DNA of 64,000 nt from assembly GCA_024529925.1 (NCBI GenBank), contig JAFEUB010001373.1:2078501-2142500 (forward strand), read 5' to 3'. Within the stretch, counting starts at the first letter, position 1, and each line of letters begins with the position of its first letter. Source of the stretch: Ophthalmolycus amberensis. Taxonomy: Eukaryota > Chordata > Actinopteri > Perciformes > Zoarcidae. Below the pieces are notes generated by a model that did no database searches, was not told the origin of the DNA, and saw only the letters and a list, made by a program, of their open reading frames with translations. Positions 1 to 12,490 of the stretch are shown here, in pieces. Made by a program: the position numbers and the translations under genes.

Positions 1-146
1 CTCCTTTATGCCGTAGAAATAGTCCCAACGCACTACGGGAAAACAGACCCAAATGCCACAATGAGTTGAAATATGAATAAGTAATCGAGGTCTGTTGAGT
101 TGTGCTTCCTGATCGTCCTCCCTCATCTGTCTTTGCTTCATCGTAG

Positions 147-3100
147 GCCTTTGAAGTGGCAGAGACACAGCTGGGCATCCCGGCCCTGCTGGACCCAGAA
201 GACATGGTGTCCATGAAAGTGCCTGACCGGCTCAGCATCATCACATATGTCTCCCAGTACTACAACTTCTTCAACAACAAGTCTCAAGGTGGGTTCAGGG
301 AATCTGTTTGGATTTCTCTTCAAGCGCTGTGCACATTAAAGACATCTCATGTTTTGAGGTTAATGTGGTTCTTACGATTTTGACCATATATTTCACAGAT
401 AATATTCATTTGATGACTTTTCCCGTCCTAATTTCAGAGCTATACAAACTGTCCACCCTCTGCACATCTTGAGATGAAGCAACTTGTACAACTCTTGGGT
501 CTAACGACCTTTATACAATTAATTTATGTCATTAACCGATGACTTCCTTTTCTGCAGCAAACCCCCCGTGCGTGAAAAGGCTGAGTTCTGTCGGTCATAA
601 TGAGCCGACCCAGAAAAGGCCAGCGACCCCTTTGGAAGACAAAGTGGTTGAGTCTGAGGTAAGAAGAAGACGTGGCACCAGGAGACATGGGGACTACGCT
701 TTGCATGTATTGATATTGATATTCCTTTTACTCTAGGCCGCACACAATACCTTTTAATACCTGCATCACTGAACTACGTTATGTCTGCATGATACTGGAG
801 CTACATGTCAACAAGCTCTATTATTTGATTAATATTGTTTATGGTGTCCTTTGAAGGCCCGGATAACCACACTTAAACCGCATCCCTGTTTTTCTCTTTG
901 GATTATCTAAGTGTAATTCTGCATGGGCTATTTGGGGATATTAAGTCAGGATCTGTACAATACAAATCCCATCCTGCCATTGCAGTACAACAATAAGTAC
1001 TTCTTCCTTGTGTGGGCTTTGTGTTGCACAGCAGGGGAAAAGCTAAGCAGCAGAGGTAGAGTAAGTCTACAAAGACAGCCTCTGTATCCTGTCTCTCTTT
1101 TCTTTCGCATGCCTTCAACTTCTTTCCTCCATCGCCATATGTCCATGTTCTGGCAACCCCCCCCCCCCCCCCCCCCCCCCTTCAGATGGAAATCCATTCC
1201 ACTCCCTCCTCTTCCTGCTCTTCTTCCTCATCCCATCTGATCCCCCCTCCACTCTGTGGTCCTGAGCCTAGGCAGTAGGATGGGGGTGGTTTAGGAGGTA
1301 AAAACAGAACAGTTAGGTCGGTTAAGTCTTTTTTCTTTAAATACTACCAGTAGCACTGTCCTAACACTGTGTGCCACATTTTGCAATGAGCTGCTGCTAA
1401 ACCCTTTTTGTTTAACACAAATAAATAAAGACAAAAATAAAAGACTAAAAACAGTAAATCTGTCCTAAACATCAATCATATCCTCACAATGTGACTCAGA
1501 ACCACGAACCCAAGCCGTTTGGATTTTCTTACGAACAAAAACTTACAAAAGACGCATGTTTTCTATTAATCAAATTAGGTTTTAAAATGAAAATGAAGTA
1601 TGCAGTTGAACCACATGAGTCAATGAGTAGAAGTCACCTTAGTCGAGCAGCTCTAGCGAAACCAAATGAACGATCCACATCCTCAAATCCTGACTCCGTG
1701 TTTGATCTCCCCCGTCCACCATTACTCTCCATCTTCCCCCCTCCCCCCCGACGTCTCCCCTCTCCCTGTGAACAACGTCCCGGTCGCTTGCATTAGCCGA
1801 GCCCGCCCGCGCAGACGGGCGAAGAAGCGGTTGCAGCAGTCAGGCGCGGCACGCTCAGCAGCACCTGTGCCGCCTGCCAGAAACATGTTCACCTGGTGCA
1901 GAGATTTCTGGTGGACAGCAAACTCTATCATCGCAACTGCTTCAGGTGAGCACTGCAGCTACGGCTACTGTCTACCTGTGTACCTGTGACTTCATATCTC
2001 AACACTCTTTAATGTTGCTCTTACTGTCTTCCTGTGTCATCGTTGTCTCAGGTGCACAGAGTGTCACAGCACTTTGCTTCCTGGATCCTACAAATTAGGA
2101 AGCAACTCCGGGGCCTTGGTCTGTACACATCACCTTGCCAGGCATGCTTTAGCCAATCAGAACGGCCGGCCAGATTTTAGTAAGAGAGCAGTGGTAGGTC
2201 AGTCGGCCAGGATCGGTCGCAGCACAATCCCTCACACCTCGCTCTCTGACGGTGACCGGGAACAGACTGCTGCTCCAGTGAGCCAGACGGAGGAAGCGGA
2301 CTTGCCTGCTGATGACTCTGCTGTTACAACAAATGGAGCAGATTCTTTGGAGAAAGCGAATGTGATGGATGGCAGTGGAGAGACAGAGGGGATACCTCGT
2401 TCTTCTTCTCCTCCCAACCCTTTTGATGAGAGCGATGAAGAGGTGGAGGAAGATACTAAAACACCAGCCAAGTCAACGATCAATGGGGACCTCCCTTCTA
2501 CGCCGATCAGTCAAAATGAAGGTGCCAGTCGGCCAGTACCGGCTCCTCGCCGGGTCTCTGAACCCGCCCCTCCTCCTCGCCCTGCCCCTCGGGTTCGGTT
2601 ACCCCGTACGGGAGACCGCCTGACAGCCGGTGCGTGCTCACTGCAGAATATGAGTTATTATCGATAAAGAGTAAAGGATCTGCTGATATTCATCCTCACG
2701 TTTTTCTTGAAATCACAGGTGAATGCCAGAAGCCTCCGATTCCTCCCAAACCTCGAGAAAGATCACGGTCTCCTGGAAGGTAGCTGAACTTTCCTTAAAT
2801 GCCTGTTTGTCCCTCCATTGCCACCACTTCATTGACCTAAATTACATCTTCATTGGCCGTCTCAGTTTTGAGTTTCACCTTGTTGCACAATGTACTTGCT
2901 TGACCCTCCATGCCTCCATTTGGCCTTATTTTGTTGTCTTCCCGTCTGTGACCCCTCCATCCCTATCTGTGTACCTCACTGTCCAGCCTGTCCAGTGGCA
3001 CCCATAAACCCAAAGACCCACCTTGGCTCGCCCTGGTCCAATCAGAGCCCAGGAAGAAGAAAGCCCCTCCCCCTCCCCCTGCAGGACTGGCAACCCCTCC

Positions 3101-6100
3101 CAATATAGGCTCTCTGTCCTCTCTCAAAGGGGAGGGCTCCAGACCCAGCACACCCGCCAACCCATTCGAGGACGACGAGGATGAGGACGAAGATGAAAAT
3201 GACGAGGCAGCGGAAGAAGAGGGCAGCGGAGGAAGTGAAATTCCACCCACAGTGGTGGCTGGTCACCCGTGGTACAGCATCACTCAGGCGGCTGACGCGA
3301 CAGGTGCAGACACGCCCCCGAGTGGAGGGAGCTCGTCCCGCTCTGCGAGCCCGGGCAGCGCCAAGAGCAAGAAACGCCTGGCACCACCACGGCCTCCTGC
3401 AGGTCACCACGGTCAGTCTGACCTGTGCCCCCGTTGTGTGTTACCCACCGAGCCATTTGTCATTTTGTAGAGGAGAGAATGCAAAGACAACACTATACGT
3501 TCTCTTCGTTTATCGTCATCTCGCCTCGCCAGCTAGTCTGTACTTTGTGGAGACATTACATGAGAAAGGACCCTTTAGGTGGTACAGTAGTAATGTGTAT
3601 GTTTGTGGAGGAGAACATGTTTGTTCATGTTCCCTCCACTGCATAATGATGAAGAGCAGTATTTGGACATTTATTGGAAAACGACTAATTTTAACCATCA
3701 TGCAAGAATCTTTCAGTTTATTGATCAAATCAAAAGTTAAGATGAACATGAATAACGTTTTATTTAATATGTAGTTCAGGATTATTGTCCTGCTGCATTG
3801 AATGCAGTCCGTTGTGATGCGTTTGATTCAGTTTGAGCCAACGAGATATTTCTTTTGTTGACGTAGTTTTCAGAGCTCTTCAGCTTTATGACGGTTTATT
3901 GTTCTTCATCTCTTGTGCTGGACTTTCCCGCCCTTCAGAGTTCCTCATTGTGCTCTCGCTTCATGACCAAACTCTTGTTTTGTATCTCATTATATTTTCT
4001 CCATCAGATCTTCATCCTCACCGTAGTTTACCGTCGGTGCCACTTTGTCTTCCTCACTGACATGTCCTCGAGTTAAACAGACGCTTAATGTCACAGAGAG
4101 CTTTTAACCTAAACTTACATTCAGTAACTACGAGACAAAACACACCTTTTAACTTCATGTTCAGTTTAGAAATGTTAGGAGCTCTAAATCCTGATCATCT
4201 GATTCTTGAACAGCTTGTTCAATGTGAATTCAAACACACATTTAAATAGTAACTTGGCACTTTTATACAGATGTTCATTGTTTCTTGTTCTTTTCTCCAT
4301 TCCCTCTGTATCTCTATCTGTCTCAACTTCCATTCCCGTTTGATTTCTGTTCTCTGGTTTTTACTGAACCGTCCTTCGTCTTCAGTTCTGTCTCGCTCTC
4401 AGCCCTCCTCTTGTTCTCCCTCTCCAGCTCTCAGCACAGAGAGTCTGTCCTCTGGCTCCGACCGCAGCTCCTCCCATCCCCGTTTGGGCGGCGCCAGCAG
4501 CGACCAGGAACACGCCTTCACCAAAAGTGTGTCGGAGCCGTCCATCTGTTCACCGTGCGACTCGACGCCGTCTCCTTCCTCGACCGAGCGTCTGCCTCAT
4601 CCTTCCCTGAGCCCCGACCCTTCTCCCATGCCGTCCAACGCCAGCTCAGCTCCAGCTACCCCGCAGCCCAGTCGCAGCTTTGGGACCAAAGGGGCCGCAG
4701 ACCCTCCACCAGGACCCCCGACGACCCCCAGTCCATTGGCCTCAGGAGCCCCCCAATCACACAATAAGGTAATAGGTCCACCTCCAAACACAGCAACACA
4801 CTTTCTGCATAATACTCCAGCGTTATCTCTTCTCATTGTAGCGGATCTGTAAAGAGAACCCGTTCAACAGGAAAGCTTCTCCCTCTCCTGCTAAATCTAA
4901 AACCAAACCACCAAAAGGCCCCCGTCCTGCCAGACCCCCGGCCCCCGGCCATGGCTTCCCTCTTATCAAACGCAAGGTAGAAAACTAAAGACGACATATA
5001 CTGTATGCTTTGGCATGAGAGGAAAAATAAATAGAAAATGCATGAAGAAGTTCTCCAATGATCCGTCCAGGTGCAGTCAGACCAGTACATCCCAGTGGAG
5101 GACATCCATGGGGAGATGGAGCAGCTGGAGAAGCAGCTGGATGAGATGGAGCAGAGGGGAGTGGAGCTGGAGAAGAAGCTGAGAGACAACCCCAACGGTA
5201 ACACGGCGCACTATTTCTACTGGAGTTTCTTCAGAACAAGTTAAATCAGTTGAAGGCCAGTTACATGTTGCAAAGGATGCAGTGCATGAAGTTAGGTTCA
5301 CTATATTGACGGTGGAGCTTAAATTGCTCACAGAATTATTATAAAGGATTGTAAAAAACAAAAGATCACCGAGACATGAAGAGGGGGAAGGCCATATCCC
5401 TAGATTTGACTTGAAAGAACTCTACATGATGATAGAAACATGACACGTCTATCTCTGCTCCTCTCTGTTTCCAGATGAGGATGAGGAGCACATGTTGGTG
5501 GACTGGTTCACTCTCATCCATGAGAAACATCTTCTAGTGCGCCGAGAAGCCGAGCTCGTCTACACGTACGTATGAGACGGCAGCGAGGAATCATAAGCCT
5601 TCAATGCCCGTTAGTTTTTACTTTACTTAAAAGCACGGTGTGTCGCGGCGTGTCCCATTGTGTCCCATTGTGTCCCATTGTGTCCCGGCGTGTCCCGGCG
5701 TGTCCCGTTGTGTCGCGGTGTGTCCCGGCGTGTCCCATTGTGTCCCGGTGTGTCCCATTGTGTCCCGGTGTGTCGCGGCGTGTCCCGGCGTGTCCCATTG
5801 TGTCCCGGTGTGTCCTGGTGTGTGTAGTTGGGAGCAGGTCCTCTTCCGTGGAGTCCGCCGTCTGGCACCGCCATGTTTCTATGCAGCCCAGAGCGGTGAA
5901 GCTGAACACTGGGCTCTAGCGAGAGCCTTTTGTGTTAACTGAAGTTGGGGATGGATTCCAAACCCCCGTATTAAACGGGCCCCGCTGCTAAATAATATAC
6001 GACCGGAGTATTGATGAGCTCCGACTAAACTGGTGCTTTGTATCTGCACTCTTTGTGTGATTTATTATCACGCTGCAGCTTCTCCTCTACTCCTCCGGGT

Positions 6101-7230
6101 GAAGTGAAGATTACTTCCCGTTATCTAGTTGGTTGCGATCTCTCCACTAGATGCCACTAAACGTCACACCCTGTTCCTTTAATGTGCTGCTTCACGTCTC
6201 TCTGAGCTGGGTACTAGTTGGTCAGAGGAGGCTTTCAGGGTGTTTCAGGGTGTACTCCCAGCTTTTTGCAACTGCAGCAGACTTATTCGGTTAAGCTACT
6301 CAGGCAAGTTGCTGTACTAGTATCCCTCATCGTCGACGTTACAATAACGAGTGTATAAGTCCCGTGTTAGATTGAAGGTTACGAGTGTGTGAAGCACTGT
6401 GTACATGTTGCTCCCTGCAGAGCGAAGCAGCAGAACCTGGAAGAGAGACAAGCTGACGTGGAGTATGAGCTGAGGTGTCTCCTCAACAAACCAGGTGTGT
6501 TTTGCCTCATCATGATAAGACAACATCGTCCGGTCCAATGTCTGCCCTGTATGTGTTTGTGTGTAATGCTTGACTCGTGTTACAAAGCAAATTACTGCCA
6601 CCCATCATATTACGTATATGTGTGTGTGGATATACAGGTTAAGAAGGAAAAAATGACATTTGTACGTGTGTTGAACTAAACCTGTCGCTGTGATCGCTTC
6701 CTTCCCCAGAGAAAGACTGGACAGAGGAGGACAAGAGTCGGGATCACGAGCTGATGGCTGAGCTGGTTACCATCATTGAACAGCGCAACCAAATAGTTAA
6801 CAACATGGACCAGGACAGGCAGAGGTAACCAATGAACTGTTCCTCTGCAGGGACTCCACAGGGGTCTTCATCAGTGATGTTAATCTAACCGTCCTTCTGT
6901 CACAGGGAAGAAGAGGAGGATAAACTTATGGAAGCCATGCTGAAGAAGAAAGGTAGGATTTAGAGTGAGCTCCATTTGTAGTTAAAGATTCATTCATTTA
7001 ACATAAGAACTAAATGTTTCCTTCTTCATTCTTCTGATTTTTGGAAACTATGTGAATCTTCGTAATTTTCTGTCTTATTTTCATCCTCGTCAGACTTCCA
7101 TAAGGATCCGGACGTCGACCAGCAGAAGAAAAAAGGGAAAAAGTTCAAACCCATCAAGGTGCTCAAGCGTCTGAGCCATAAAGGAGAACCAGGCAAGAGC
7201 CACAGCCCCCGCAAGGAGAAGACCCCATAG
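147..7230 (+). CDS. micall1: MICAL-like protein 1, 3' fourteen coding exons (5' end outside window)
   Basis: Scaffold of recycling endosomes; the family binds Rab8/Rab35/Arf6-type GTPases through a C-terminal bMERB domain and EHD1 through NPF motifs (family knowledge). Exons read here: 147-288, 558-658, 1797-1945, 2052-2629, 2719-2779, 2996-3411, 4386-4768, 4842-4976, 5071-5197, 5475-5565, 6421-6494, 6710-6824, 6906-6952, 7094-7230. They sum to 2556 nt (851 codons plus stop) in one frame. Visible in order: the C-terminal half of a calponin-homology domain (residues 1-48 of this part); a LIM domain (about 105-160, with CAAC, HRNC, CTEC and CTHH ligand groups); proline-rich and acidic linkers with three NPF motifs (PNPFDES, ANPFEDD, KENPFNRK); a second PPIPPKPRERS block; then the coiled bMERB region from about 656. 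Human MICALL1 is 863 aa, so about 80 N-terminal residues lie upstream. The start of exon 2996 could also be 2987, as a second in-frame acceptor lies nine bases before. MICALL2 is less likely because of the C-terminal match and the neighbouring C22orf23 homologue. Confidence 0.92.
1157..1180. repeat. poly-C tract (24 C)
   Basis: Uninterrupted run of 24 C in the long micall1 intron (659-1796), directly followed by TTCAG and so resembling an over-extended acceptor pyrimidine tract. No open exon in phase follows it. The rest of this intron shows nothing I recognise apart from a pyrimidine-rich stretch at 1710-1765 before the LIM exon. Confidence 0.9.
5641..5820. repeat. 10-bp minisatellite, 18 copies, micall1 intron
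   Basis: Eighteen consecutive decamers of the form TGTCCCRKYG, the main variants ending GGCG, GGTG or ATTG. It sits within the intron between exons ending at 5565 and starting at 6421. The variants are interspersed, which suggests unequal exchange or slippage rather than a fresh expansion. Long open frames on either strand here are repeat artefacts. Confidence 0.95.
6110..6185 (-). repeat. Fragment of a dispersed repeat (short, also at 45.7 kb)
   Basis: The reverse complement of 6124-6165 resembles the core at 45677-45717: a shared TTTAGTGGCATCTA block, then a variable GT-rich spacer and a GCAACC block. Two diverged copies in one window, in unrelated places, indicate an interspersed element. 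The family is not identified; this type of block is common in percomorph fish DNA (from memory, not checked). Confidence 0.45.
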
Positions 7231-8040
7231 CAAGAACCACAGCCCCCAAGAGGAGAAGACCCCATAGCAAGAACCACCCTCCCCCGAGAGGAGAAGACCC
7301 CATAGCAAGAACCACAGCCCCCAAGAGGAGAAGACCCCATAGCAAGAACCACCCTCCCCCGAGAGGAGAAGACCCCATAGCAAGAACCACAGCCCCCGCG
7401 AGGAGAAGACCCCATAGCAAGAACCACAGCCCCCGCAAGGAGAAGACCCCATAGCAAGAACCACAGCCCCCGCGAGGAGAAGACCCCATAGCAAGAACCA
7501 CAGCCCCCGCAAGGAGAAGACCCCATAGCAAGAACCACAGCCCCCGCGAGGAGAAGACCCCATAGCAAGAACCACAGCCCCCAAGAGGAGAAGACCCCAT
7601 AGCAAGAACCACAGCCCCAGCGAGGAGAAGACCCCATAGCAAGAACCACAGCCCCTGCGAGGAGAAGACCCCATAGCAAGAACCACAGCCCCTGCGAGGA
7701 GAAGACCCCATAGCAAGAACCACAGCCCCCGAGAGGAGAAGACCCCATAGCAAGAACCACAGCCCCAGCACGGAGAAGTCCCCATAGCAAGAACCACAGC
7801 CCCTGCGAGGAGAAGACCCCATAGCAAGAACCACCCTCCCCCGAGAGGAGAAGACCCCATAGCAAGAACCACCCTCCCCCGAGAGGAGAAGACCCCATAG
7901 CAAGAACCACCCTCCCCCGCAAGGAGAAGACCCCATAGCAAGAGCCACAGCCCCTGCGAGGAGAAGACCCCATAGCAAGAACCACCCTCCCCCGAGAGGA
8001 GAAGACCCCATAGCAAGAACCACCCTCCCCCGAGAGGAGA
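7193..8040. repeat. 37-bp minisatellite spanning the micall1 stop codon, about 23 copies
   Basis: The unit starts GCAAGARCCAC and ends GACCCCATA. The first copy (7193-7229) is coding: it encodes the last residues of micall1 (GKSHSPRKEKTP) and most of the TAG stop. About 22 further copies follow in the 3' UTR. Variation is confined to a few columns (CAGCCCCCGC versus CCTCCCCCGAG types). Because 37 is not a multiple of 3 and the antisense has no stop in the unit, all three minus-strand frames are open for 300 or more codons; these are not genes. Confidence 0.96.
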
Positions 8041-9690
8041 CTAGACGGTTGTAACACGGTGTCCACATCATGCCTTTCTCTGAGCGGCAGCGGCTTTTTT
8101 CTTTTCTCAATTGTTCTGAATGAGGAGGGAGCACCGACAGGAAAGACGTCTCTTTTTTCTGTGCGACCGCTCCGAGAACTTCAAGTAGAAAAGCCCTCAT
8201 GACGTTACTGTAGTGAATGGAGGGGAAGCTTGTTGTCCGTCTGTCCTGAGCTTTATATTTCAGACTCACTATCATAACAAAGACCCAAAAGCCCATTTAG
8301 GAGCAGATTGGCAAAGTGTTGTGCTTTTATTACCGTACGCCTCGTGTCGCCTTGCTCTAACGTTACGTCACATGGAGACACGCTCATCAATACGAAGTAT
8401 AAAGTAGACATGCTCAGTTTGATGCTCATGGGGCAAAACTATGTAAAACAAATAGACAGCAGACCAAATAGACAATAACGTTTTCATTGAACCGCTTCCC
8501 AGCGCCCTGCGGCCGCTCTGTGGACACGAGCCCCAAGATGAGATGAGGTCATCTTTAACTGTCATTAATGACTCTGACTAACCCAGCATCCACTCCCTGC
8601 TCACATCTCACGTGATGCTTCTCCAGAAAGTCTCTTCAGTGACCTCTCAGCTGCCTTTAGTGTCGTTAAAGAGTCGATTCAACGCGTGGCGCTGCTTGAG
8701 GAGCGGACGTGCTCGTGAGCTCTCTGGCCTTTCATTCAGGTGAACTGCTGTACGTTGCTTCACCGTCCTTGCGTTGCAGAGCGCGTGTGTCCTATAGGCC
8801 GGTGTCCAGGTTCAGCAAAGGTGCTTTGAATGAGGTCGGTTGGATGCGAGTGGATCCCTGATACGAGTTTGTAATCCGTGTTTAATCTGTTCCCGTGTTA
8901 TAACTGTGTCTTCTGCTTCTGAAGTCTAGCAGCTGGATATGTGAGCGGGTTTGAGCCTGTGGTACGAGTCAAAGTTTAAAAACGATTTAAGATGAGCTCT
9001 GCTTTAAATCTAGCCAATTCTGCCCTTAAAATGCTCGATGGACAATGAACACCTGAGCTCCTCTAGCTGCTCTGTTGTGATCCTCTTTGGTTTCCTTGTT
9101 AACGTTCTGCTGTGATAGTTTTGCGAAGGCGTCTTTTTTTGTAAATGCATATCATGAAAGACGTGGATGAACAAAGTGGGAGACTCAAAATCAGATTGAT
9201 TTAGAAAAGATGAAGCAGAGCAGATGTCCGAAGGTTTATTCATAAGAAAGGTCACAATAATGAACATTAGAAAAGGCAGATAAACAGTATTTTAACAACT
9301 GTAGCGAAGCACCAGCTTATAACGGTTTTAACCTGAATATGCAAATCACTAATTTATATTTTACGAAGCCTTTCTGTATGTTTCCATGTTTTGCCTTAAA
9401 AGTGTCGGAAAAAATGTGTTAATATTATTTGTACGAGTGCCATTTATTTAATTACATATGTGATAAGTGTCTCTTGTTTGTCTTATGTAAATGTCAGTAT
9501 GTTTACGGTTTTATCAGTGACTGTCTTTGTCCATTTTAAATGGTCGTCTCTGTCTCTGTGTCTGTCTCCATGTCCAGCTGTGTGTCGTCCTGAAGCAGCA
9601 AACAAACTGACACTGGAAGGCGGAGGATTAAAATAATACAATGCAAGCTGTTCATGTGTCTAATAAATCAAATGCCTTCACAGCCTGACA
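7231..9690 (+). other. micall1: micall1 3' UTR
   Basis: Runs from the TAG at 7228-7230 through the minisatellite to the first good poly(A) signal, AATAAA at 9662-9667. Past 8041 it is ordinary AT-rich UTR with no supported gene. The neighbouring gene on the other strand ends close by, so the two transcription units converge near 9.7 kb. Confidence 0.65.
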
Positions 9691-9797
9691 TCAGTTTTGA
9701 CTTTATATTGTTTTATGAAACTGCTTATACAGATGCAGCCAGTCAGCTGTGACCTCTTCAGTCTCTCCATCACTACTGCTCTCATTACATCACACTA

Positions 9798-10472
9798 AAC
9801 CCCGCCCACAACCTGACTCTCAAGTCTCAGATTCTTCTGCCGTTGACATTATACTCTGAAGCCTCCTCTTCTCCTTCTCCAAGTCTCCTAGGAACGTGAA
9901 ACACAAGAAATGAGTTAAAAGGAGAAATAGTTGTCGGAACACATGAGTAACGATGTCGCCTTGAAGAACACACTCGAGGGGCCGGCGTAGAACTGCTCTC
10001 TGACGTAGCTGTTCCCGGAGCGACAGGCTTCAGCCGTGCGTCTCTGAGGCAGACGATCCTGGACAGATTTAGTGGTTTTAGGATTAGCTGATGATGTGGG
10101 GTCAGAGGTCAGTGGTGAAGCTGCTCCGTCTGAGGAGAAAGTAAAACACAGTAAATAAGTGTTTTATGCTAAATGATTCAGAAAATACAAGAGCACCCCA
10201 TTGTCATATTTGAATCACAATATGATATAATCTGGATTTCTAGCAATATGTCATGCTGAGTTTTGCAGTAACGTGGGAAACACTATCACATTAAAATAGC
10301 AACAAGTGCATCATCTCACATGTCAGCATATCCTGTGTTCCCTTGCTGTACTGGGGGGCTCTGGGGTTGTTCCATAGTCCTCCATCACCACCTCTGCTCT
10401 GTGAGGAAGCCTCCATCTGCAAACACAAAGACACAAACACACATCAGCAACCTCTGGAGCTGCATCGCTGTT
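9798..10472. repeat. Segment duplicated from 11.57-12.55 kb
   Basis: Alignment by eye: 9835-10270 matches 11588-12050, and 10290-10472 matches 12362-12551. The join at about 10285 skips the original 12055-12360, which carries the second coding exon. Exon parts and flanking intron (for example the TGATATAATCTG and GCAATATGTCATGC blocks) are both conserved, so this is a DNA-level tandem duplication, not a retrocopy. Confidence 0.85.
9820..10416 (-). CDS. Truncated tandem copy of the C22orf23-like gene (open frame, 106 codons)
   Basis: Three exons copied from the upstream neighbour, all with intact splice sites: 10320-10416 (ATG at 10416), 9974-10129 and 9820-9887 (TGA at 9820-9822). The second exon of the parent is missing, but that exon is phase 1 at both ends, so the frame survives. 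The three pieces add to 321 nt, exactly 107 codons. The protein keeps the N-terminal QYSKGTQDML block (parent KET), the YVREQF block and DLEKEKRRLQ, then stops before the conserved C-terminal helix. It could be an expressed short paralogue, alternative 3' exons of the parent, or a recent pseudogene. No separate promoter is seen. UPF0193 proteins have no established biochemical role known to me. Confidence 0.5.
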
Positions 10473-10760
10473 ATTCACTACAGTTCAAACTTTACTTTGA
10501 ACTCTAACTATACTAACTTTATATATATTATATCCAACTTTTTAATGACTTTTTCGATGTATTATACTTTGACTTTCTTGGCCATACTATAGTCTAAAGA
10601 CGAGATCATCTTTTCAATAGATTTGCTGACTTTACTTTGACAGAGAAAGTGTCGGATGGTGAGCTGACACCAGGGTCTACAGCAGACAGGTGGGATTGGA
10701 CCTTTGACCTGACCTTTGCTCAGCTTTGGACATCAGGGTTCTTCTCTCCCAACCAACCCG

Positions 10761-11409
10761 TCATACCTTTTTCCTCTCAGACGTGATTGCATCGTTCTTG
10801 GGACGGCGGGCCTCGTCCAACAGCTTCAGTTCTCCAATCAGCTGTTATTGGAGTCGTGACACAGCATCAGTTTAAGTGAAATTGCACTTTCAAAGAGAAT
10901 TAATCGTATTGTTTTGGTCTGATATCTGAATCTAAATGCTGGAATACAGCCTGGTACTAATGATCTATTTACTTCCGTACTAATCTGAGTCAGGATCTAT
11001 AGATCTTATATTGTTCAAAACAACATCACACGAAACAACAATACATCAGTGAAGTTAAAACGTCCGTGTTACCGAACGATATTTGGCCATAATGCAGACT
11101 TAATAGGAGTTTGTTTACCTGGGATATCTCAGTGTTGATGATGTTAGTGTACTGCTTCTCCTCACCCAGAGAAGACATATCTGCCAGAAACTGTCTTCTC
11201 TCCTCTATCTCATCCAGTACTACAAAAGAAACAAGTTCATATGAGACTTATTCAAGAGGCACTGGATGTATTTAGTCAAGTAGCACGGAGCAGAGTTTAA
11301 TGTAGGCTGATATTAACAGAAACAGATTATCAATATGACTGCAATAACTTAATTAAAATGCGGTGTGCTTCTCTTCTAGCGTGTAACTCTAGTACATCAG
11401 CTGTGCGTG

Positions 11410-11478
<69 letters not shown>

Positions 11479-12490
11479 GTGTGTACTCAGCCTCACCTTC
11501 CTGATACCGGTCTAGAGGCTCCGCCCCCTCTGGGTTCGGACATGAAGGAACATTTGGGTGAGATGCAGCTGTGGGCTCTTCTTCTCCCGTCGCCATTATA
11601 TTCTGAAGCCTCATCTTCTCTTTCTCCAAGTCTCCTAGGAAAGTGAAACACAAGAAATGAGTTACAAGAAGATACAGGCCTGTCAAAACACATGAATGTC
11701 GACATTAGTAACAGTGTCAGCTTGAAGAACGCACTCCAGGGCCCGGGGTGGAACTGCTCTCTGACGTAGCTGTTCCCGGAGCGACAGGCTTCAGCGGTGC
11801 GTCTCTGAGGATTAGTGGGGGAAGCTGAGGATGTGGGGTCAGAGGTCAGTGGTAAAGCTGCTCCGTCTGAGGAGAAAGTAAAACACATTAAATAAGTGTT
11901 TTATGTGGCACTACAGAGTTTTGCGATGCTAAAAGATTCAGAAAATACAAGACGCCATCATCATACTATCTTTGAATCACGATATGATATAATCTGAATT
12001 TCTAGCAATATGTCATGCTGAGTTTTGCAGTAACAATATGTGGGAAACACTTCGTACTGTATATCACGCAGTACTTTCACACAGTCTACCAGCACATTGC
12101 ATCCCTCAACCTCTCACCCAAGGCTCTCTAACTTACTCTTCACACGTCTGTTGATCTGTTTTCTCTGGAGGTTGGTGAGTCTTGCTTCCTGCATCCTCAC
12201 TGAGCTCGAGGAGAGAGATTTATCAAATGTTTAAAGCACAAGCCTGCACAGAAAATGTACACACACACACACACACACACTTGTATGTACCTGGAAATAC
12301 ACACGCACAACGCATCAACTCCCATATTGTATGTTTGTTTCCTATTCACACCTAACCAGCCACACTGAAATAGCAACAAGTGCATCATCTCACATGTCAG
12401 CATATCCTGTGTTTCCTTGCTGTACTGGGGGGCTCTGGGGTTGTTCCATAGTCCTCCATCACCACCTCTGCTCTGTGAGGAAGCCTCCAT
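10761..12490 (-). CDS. c22orf23: UPF0193 / EVG1 family protein, C22orf23 homologue
   Basis: Six coding exons read on the minus strand: 12394-12490 (ATG at 12490), 12137-12199, 11735-11866, 11497-11634, 11119-11219, 10761-10841 (TGA at 10761). They total 612 nt, 203 residues; human C22orf23 is about 217. Family blocks seen in order: PQYSKETQDML, MQEARLTNLQRKQ, SYVREQF, DLEKEKMRLQNIMATGEE, LDRYQE, LDEIEERRQFLADM, GEEKQYTNIINTEISQ. The largest intron junction next to exon 4 holds a long GT repeat. The last exon could be longer if a splice at the AAG/GTATGA position is used, since the stop falls directly at a donor-like site. The neighbour is micall1 in convergent orientation, as in human 22q13. 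Function is unknown; a motile-cilium link is suggested only by the promoter X-box. Confidence 0.9.
11403..11484. repeat. (GT)n microsatellite in a C22orf23-homologue intron
   Basis: About 40 GT units with two GC interruptions, 12 bases beyond the donor of the exon ending at 11497. Shorter (AC)n runs occur at 12259-12280. Confidence 0.95.

Noticed and set aside
1491..1989. ORFs before and over the LIM exon of micall1
   Set aside because: Out of frame with the LIM domain or intronic; the in-phase exon starts at 1797.
7026..8296. Three overlapping minus-strand ORFs of 308-377 codons
   Set aside because: All are the 37-bp minisatellite read antisense; the periodic sequence has no stop, and no known protein resembles it.
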